From NCBI GenBank assembly GCA_965247475.1, contig OZ252016.1:62001-126000 (forward strand): a stretch of 64,000 bases of DNA, given 5' to 3'. The notes under the pieces were generated by a model. That model did not search any database. It was not told the DNA's origin and saw only the letters and a program-made list of their open reading frames with translations. This stretch comes from G965247475 sp965247475 (GTDB taxonomy: Bacteria > Chloroflexota > UBA11872). The first letter of the stretch is position 1. Each line of letters begins with the position of its first letter. This document shows positions 62,801 through 64,000 of this stretch, in pieces. A program made the position numbers and the translations under genes.

Positions 62801-62940
62801 CTCGCGGTGGATCGCCGCGGCCGGAACCCGATGCGCGGCCTGACGATCACCTGCGAGAATTGTCCTAGGCTGGTCTCTGGCGATTCTGCACAATCGTGCC
62901 CGGTACGATCGCCGGGCGCGCGACGCTGAGTGAGGTCTCA

Positions 62941-63639
62941 ATGTCGAACGGAAAGGGCTCTCGCCGCGTGCTTGCGGGATTGATCATCGTCGTGGTCGGT
63001 GTCTGGCTGCTGCTGTCCAACGTCGGCGTGATCGACATTCACCAGCCGTGGCGGTGGTTCCCGTTGATCCTCGTGGCCATCGGACTCTGGACTTTGGTGC
63101 GCACGCACTTCCGCCAGGTCGTCGGGCCGATCATCTTGATTGCGATCGGCGTGGCGGTGCAGCTCACGGTGCTCGACTCCGTTCCCGATCGCGTGCGCGA
63201 CGCCGTCTGGCCGGTGGTCATTATCGTGGTCGGCCTGGTCGTGCTGCTCCGTCGCTCATCGGCGGCGGGCGAGCGAACCCCACGGCGATCCTTGGGCCAT
63301 GACTCCGCCGCCGGCCTCAACGTCGTCGCCGTGTTGTGGGCGGCGAACCATAGACTGTCCGGAGATTTTCGGCGCGGCCAAGCGACGTGCCTATTTGGAC
63401 GCGTCAACGTCGATCTTCGGGACGTGCAGATACCGCAGCCCCCAGCGGTGCTTGACCTTACCTGCATGTTCGGCGGGGCGGAGATCCGCGTGCCTGCCGG
63501 GTGGAACATCCGCACCGACATCGTGGCTATCTTCGGTGACACCGACGACAAGCGTTCGACGGCAGCCGCCACCGGAGGTCCCGTGCAGTTATCGATTCAA
63601 GGGCTGGCGCTGTTCGGGGGCCTCGTCATAAGAGACTGA
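62941..63639 (+). CDS. LiaF-like membrane protein
   Basis: This 232-aa protein has four short hydrophobic helices in its first ~120 residues (for example VLAGLIIVVVGVWLLLSNVG and WFPLILVAIGLWTLV), the DUF5668-type fold. A soluble C-terminal domain follows with repeated FGR, FGGAEI and FGDT turns, resembling the LiaF/cell-wall-active antibiotic response domain. LiaF proteins modulate envelope-stress signalling; no liaRS genes are in view. ATG 62941 follows GAGG. Confidence 0.85.
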   Translation: MSNGKGSRRVLAGLIIVVVGVWLLLSNVGVIDIHQPWRWFPLILVAIGLWTLVRTHFRQVVGPIILIAIGVAVQLTVLDSVPDRVRDAVWPVVIIVVGLVVLLRRSSAAGERTPRRSLGHDSAAGLNVVAVLWAANHRLSGDFRRGQATCLFGRVNVDLRDVQIPQPPAVLDLTCMFGGAEIRVPAGWNIRTDIVAIFGDTDDKRSTAAATGGPVQLSIQGLALFGGLVIRD

Positions 63640-63698
63640 GCCAATCGACAGCGACCCTAAGGCTTCACCTTCAAGGGTCTGTAGAGTTCGAGTCCGCT

Positions 63699-63714
63699 GG
63701 GACGTACCCGTCCC
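63699..63714. terminator. Hairpin between convergent genes
   Basis: GGGACG-TACC-CGTCCC is a perfect 6-bp stem between the ends of the LiaF-like gene and the minus-strand small gene. There is no T-run, so a bidirectional terminator role is only suggested. Confidence 0.3.
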
Positions 63715-63720
63715 CCCGCT

Positions 63721-63993
63721 TCAGCTCGATCGCACCATTCGCTGAATGCCCAGGTCTCCGGCGCGCATCTCGAACTTAACCTGGAATCCCTGTTGCAACG
63801 CCGCCGACTGAATGCGGCCGCGAATCGTTGGCTGACGCTTCTTCTCGTCTTCGCTTATGCTAATGACCACCCACTCGCCGAGCTTGCTGCGGGACGCCGC
63901 GCGAACGATCTCGCGGATCTCAGGGCTAATACGACGTGCGCGCTGCGGTCGCTGCGACCAATCCGACGAACTCACGGTCTCTCGAATCTTCAA
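63721..63993 (-). CDS. Small hypothetical protein near the window edge
   Basis: The frame encodes up to 90 aa: basic and Arg-rich at first, then a compact part with LGEWVVISISEDE and a C-terminal MRAGDLGIQRMVRS. Starts available are TTG 63993 or GTG 63975, the latter with GAGAG five bases upstream; the gene might also begin beyond the edge. The family was not recognised. It is convergent with the LiaF-like gene. Confidence 0.5.
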   Translation of the reverse strand: MKIRETVSSSDWSQRPQRARRISPEIREIVRAASRSKLGEWVVISISEDEKKRQPTIRGRIQSAALQQGFQVKFEMRAGDLGIQRMVRSS

Positions 63994-64000
63994 CGGTGAT

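Noticed and set aside
63675..63715. tRNA-like T-loop GTTCGAGTCC
   Set aside because: The flanking bases do not form a 5-bp T-stem, and no acceptor or anticodon arms could be drawn.

Overview
The window is GC-rich bacterial chromosome carrying housekeeping genes packed on both strands. There is no rRNA, no convincing tRNA, no CRISPR array, no prophage and no transposase. The gene content suggests an uncultured Chloroflexota-like lineage. Pointers are an Obg with an OCT domain, a short cobalamin-type ribonucleotide reductase, a MoxR/DUF58/VWA cluster, secreted proteins with a WGxP...QxFxxG module, and dispersed GTCATTCCGAGCG-type repeats in the gaps. This placement is an inference; no marker RNA is present to confirm it. 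GTG starts are common, two TTG starts are likely, and many neighbouring genes overlap by GTGA or ATGA.

Layout. 1-7.3 kb: the end of ftsH, then two copies of a secreted GH99-like glycoside hydrolase in a ~2.7 kb tandem duplication. 7.3-16 kb: a PHP phosphoesterase, three unrecognised small genes, a class II ribonucleotide reductase, gpsA, an Mrp/ApbC Fe-S ATPase, an endonuclease III-like glycosylase coupled to apt, and an FmdB zinc ribbon. 16-23 kb: a SIMPL-domain protein, a DinG-like helicase, a PIG-L-like protein without its zinc ligands, obgE, and thrS behind an apparent leader-peptide attenuator. 23-36 kb: a class IV aminotransferase, a methyltransferase-surE pair, an M32 carboxypeptidase, an amidohydrolase-Rieske pair, a CinA/nucleotidyltransferase fusion, an AI-2E-type permease with a GNAT gene, hom-thrC, and HAD-coaE.

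36-48 kb: the riboflavin operon (ribD, riboflavin synthase, ribBA, ribH), a frameshifted secreted serine protease, a cupin, a MidA-like methyltransferase with an aspartase/fumarase-family lyase, two zinc-ribbon proteins and dtd. 47.5-64 kb: hisD, hisB, tlyA, nadK and recN, then a MoxR ATPase cluster (membrane protein, MoxR, DUF58, two VWA proteins), a CCA-adding-type nucleotidyltransferase, a LiaF-like membrane protein and a small gene at the right edge.

Most interesting items: the thrS leader, with a 20-codon ORF ending in Ile-Thr-Ile followed by a hairpin and an intrinsic terminator; the mosaic tandem duplication, whose junction keeps a fossil of the neighbouring PHP gene; the CinA-like/NMNAT-like fusion; the degenerate active sites in the PIG-L-like and RibBA proteins; the frameshifted protease; and a dispersed repeat family in at least six intergenic regions.
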